Position numbers and translations under genes: made by a program. 64,000 nucleotides of DNA from Gemmata palustris (GTDB lineage Bacteria > Planctomycetota > Planctomycetia > Gemmatales > Gemmataceae): the NCBI RefSeq assembly GCF_017939745.1, contig NZ_JAGKQQ010000001.1, positions 6,339,299-6,403,298 of the forward strand, written 5' to 3'. Position 1 is the first letter of the stretch. Every line of letters starts with the position of its first letter. Positions 62,577 through 64,000 of the stretch are shown here, in pieces. Under the pieces are notes generated by a model, which worked only from the letters and a program-made list of their open reading frames with translations, was not told the origin of the DNA and did not search any database.

Positions 62577-62595
62577 GGGACGCAGAGTGCGTCCC
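62577..62595 (+). terminator. Hairpin after permease 2
   Basis: An 8-bp stem GGGACGCA-GAG-TGCGTCCC (62577-62595) lies 14 bases after the stop codon. No T-run. Confidence 0.55.
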
Positions 62596-62822
62596 GATTC
62601 GCACGACCCCGACCGAGGCAACATTCCGGTTGGGGTCCGTGCAGCCGCACCAGGTGCAAAGCCTTTCGCCGAAAGCACTAAAGAGCAATATCGCGCCACG
62701 AGATGATCGGCGCGTGACAACTCCCTGAAGGCAGAGTAGACTTCTCATACATCCTGCCAAATAGCCCACCCGCCACCTGCCGCCTTCTCTCCCACCAAAT
62801 CGCCACGTTTCGAGGTCGGGCC

Positions 62823-63719
62823 ATGCCCCACACTGCCTACCTTTTCCCCGTACCGCTCGTGTGCCTCCTCGCGTGCTGTGCGCCCGATTGCTGCGCTGCG
62901 GAGGACCAGGAGCAGTTTGAAGAAAAGACCATTGCGCGCTGTGCCGAGCGGGTGCTGAAAACCGCCAAGAACGACCGCACGCTCTGGATCAAGGAACTGG
63001 AAGCCGCGTTCCCGGGCAAAGTGATGCACGCGGGCACCGAAGAAGAGTACGCGACGTGGTTCGCGCTGCTCGCTGGCAAGAACAACGAATGGCGCCGGGA
63101 CGCCGACGCTACGGGCCTCGCGGAACTGTTCGACAAAGTGGTCCAGCGGCTGGAACTCGGCCCGGTACCGTCCATCACGCGCGACGAGTTCACGAGGTAC
63201 GCGAAGAAGCTCATGAAGGACCACCCCGCGCCGGGAGGGAACGCGGGCGACCCGGCAGAGGACGCGGACAAGGTGTTCCGCGTGCTCGACCGCGACGGCA
63301 ACGGGGAACTGGCGAGCGAAGAACTGACCGTGGGTTTGAAGGACGAGAAACAGCACGCCGACGCGGACGGGAACGGGCGCATCACAAAGGACGAGTACCG
63401 CGGCTACTTCCAGCGCAAGGTGACGTTCAAAGTAGACCAACTCTCGGCCGCGGCCAAAACGAACGAGAACCCGCAAGCCCGCGGACCGGACGGCAAGCCG
63501 AAACCGGGGGCGGGGGTGCCGGAATGGTTCGCCACGCTCGACACCGACAAGGACGGCCAGATCGCGCTCTTCGAGTGGCGCAAGGACGGGCGCCCCATCG
63601 CACTGTTCAGCGAAATGGATCTCAACGGCGACGGCCTACTGACCCGCGACGAGTACCTGCGTTACGTGCGGATGACCGAGAACAAGCTGAAACAAGACCG
63701 TCGCGAAGGGAAAGAGTAA
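62823..63719 (+). CDS. Secreted EF-hand protein
   Basis: The 298-aa protein starts MPHTAYLFPVPLVCLLACCAPDCCAAED, a signal peptide with several cysteines, possibly a lipoprotein. It contains EF-hand loops in the second half: VLDRDGNGELASEEL, DADGNGRITKDEY, TLDTDKDGQIALFEW and EMDLNGDGLLTRDEY, each a DxDxDG loop with a position-12 Glu or near equivalent. Calcium binding is likely. EF-hand proteins of this kind are frequent in planctomycetes; role unknown. Confidence 0.87.
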   Translation: MPHTAYLFPVPLVCLLACCAPDCCAAEDQEQFEEKTIARCAERVLKTAKNDRTLWIKELEAAFPGKVMHAGTEEEYATWFALLAGKNNEWRRDADATGLAELFDKVVQRLELGPVPSITRDEFTRYAKKLMKDHPAPGGNAGDPAEDADKVFRVLDRDGNGELASEELTVGLKDEKQHADADGNGRITKDEYRGYFQRKVTFKVDQLSAAAKTNENPQARGPDGKPKPGAGVPEWFATLDTDKDGQIALFEWRKDGRPIALFSEMDLNGDGLLTRDEYLRYVRMTENKLKQDRREGKE

Positions 63720-63734
63720 GACAAACAAAGTGTC

Positions 63735-63891
63735 CACCCGCGGGGGCCACTTTCCCGCCGTGAGGCGCAAACACTCCCGGTCCCTCCGCAAGGAGGAGGC
63801 GAACCGGGGTGTTGAGACGAAGACCAACTTCGTGGGGCTTCAGCCTTCCGCGGCGTATCGCCGCAGCTCGTGGCGCTGACCCCCGCGGGTG
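63735..63891 (+). ncRNA. Candidate structured RNA (multi-stem, possibly HEARO/omega-RNA-like)
   Basis: A 12-bp outer stem (CACCCGCGGGGG at 63735-63746 with CCCCCGCGGGTG at 63880-63891) encloses several hairpins. They are CCTCC-GCAA-GGAGG (a GNRA tetraloop on the plus strand), CACTCCCGGT with ACCGGGGTG around it, ACGAAG-ACCAA-CTTCGT, and GCGGCG-TAT-CGCCGC. No gene overlaps it. A T-rich terminator follows at 63947. The arrangement recalls HEARO RNAs (IscB omega-RNA), but no IscB gene is visible before the window ends, so this identity is only a hypothesis. Confidence 0.42.
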
Positions 63892-63946
63892 AACGCCATC
63901 AATGTAAAGCGCCGATCGTCGCGTGCAATGTCGGAAACACAACGCC

Positions 63947-63976
63947 AAAAGCCGGCCCTCCAAAGGGTCGGCTTTT
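63947..63976 (+). terminator. Strong rho-independent terminator
   Basis: A stem AAAAGCCGGCCCT / AGGGTCGGCTTTT (63947-63959, 63964-63976; one G.T pair) is followed by GTTTTTTAC on the plus strand. It may end the EF-hand transcript or the candidate RNA. Confidence 0.88.
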
Positions 63977-64000
63977 GTTTTTTACTACCCGGTCTCGGTC

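Noticed and set aside
1-64000. CRISPR arrays, rRNA or prophage genes
   Set aside because: No regularly spaced repeat-spacer pattern, rRNA sequence or phage structural gene was seen.

Overview
The window (GC-rich, roughly 60-65 % by eye) looks like chromosome from a planctomycete of the Gemmata type. The evidence is family content. It includes a DUF1559 protein with the H-X9-DG motif, a very large PVC-type dehydrogenase/HEAT/cytochrome c fusion, a TIGR03067 protein, a TIGR02996 protein, a DUF1571 lipoprotein, and a secreted metalloprotease that starts with the planctomycete 'LExRxVPA' segment. There are also many small lipoproteins and single-gene transcription units separated by long perfect palindromes. 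No rRNA, CRISPR array or prophage was seen. One tRNA (Pro, GGG) is present.

Layout. 1-11 kb: end of a DUF1559 gene, a small lipoprotein, the PVC cytochrome, a metallophosphoesterase pair, a PIG-V-like mannosyltransferase, tRNA-Pro, a tandem trio of paralogous secreted proteins and a WD40 protein. 11-17 kb: parB with two parS sites just upstream (no parA beside it), a PseG-like protein, polX and an internally deleted Uma2 protein. 17-30 kb: housekeeping and small genes (VTT membrane protein, aminotransferase, infA, RRM protein, orphan response regulator plus groES, hisI, apt). 30.4-33 kb: a secreted cytochrome c-like gene broken by an IS1-family element (8-bp target duplication) and also by a separate frameshift. 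33-43 kb: metalloprotease, moeA with an 8-bp tandem repeat inside the gene, tsaB, an RNase HI gene carrying an in-frame palindromic repeat, and a PEP-synthase-like protein. 43-53 kb: secreted and membrane proteins of unknown role, a FHA-GAF-sigma54 activator divergent from leuD, and a TrmJ-type methyltransferase. 53-62.6 kb: a permuted papain-like protein, then an efflux locus. The locus has a TolC-like lipoprotein divergent from tetR, an HlyD adaptor, an ABC ATPase and two FtsX-type permeases, with two 16-bp palindromic operators between the divergent genes. The window ends with an EF-hand protein followed by a candidate structured RNA and a strong terminator.

The main points of interest are: the palindromic repeat family, one copy of which became protein coding inside rnhA; the structured RNA candidate at about 63.73-63.98 kb; the IS1-disrupted cytochrome gene whose frame is restored by precise excision; the parB/parS arrangement; and the TetR-controlled five-component export locus.
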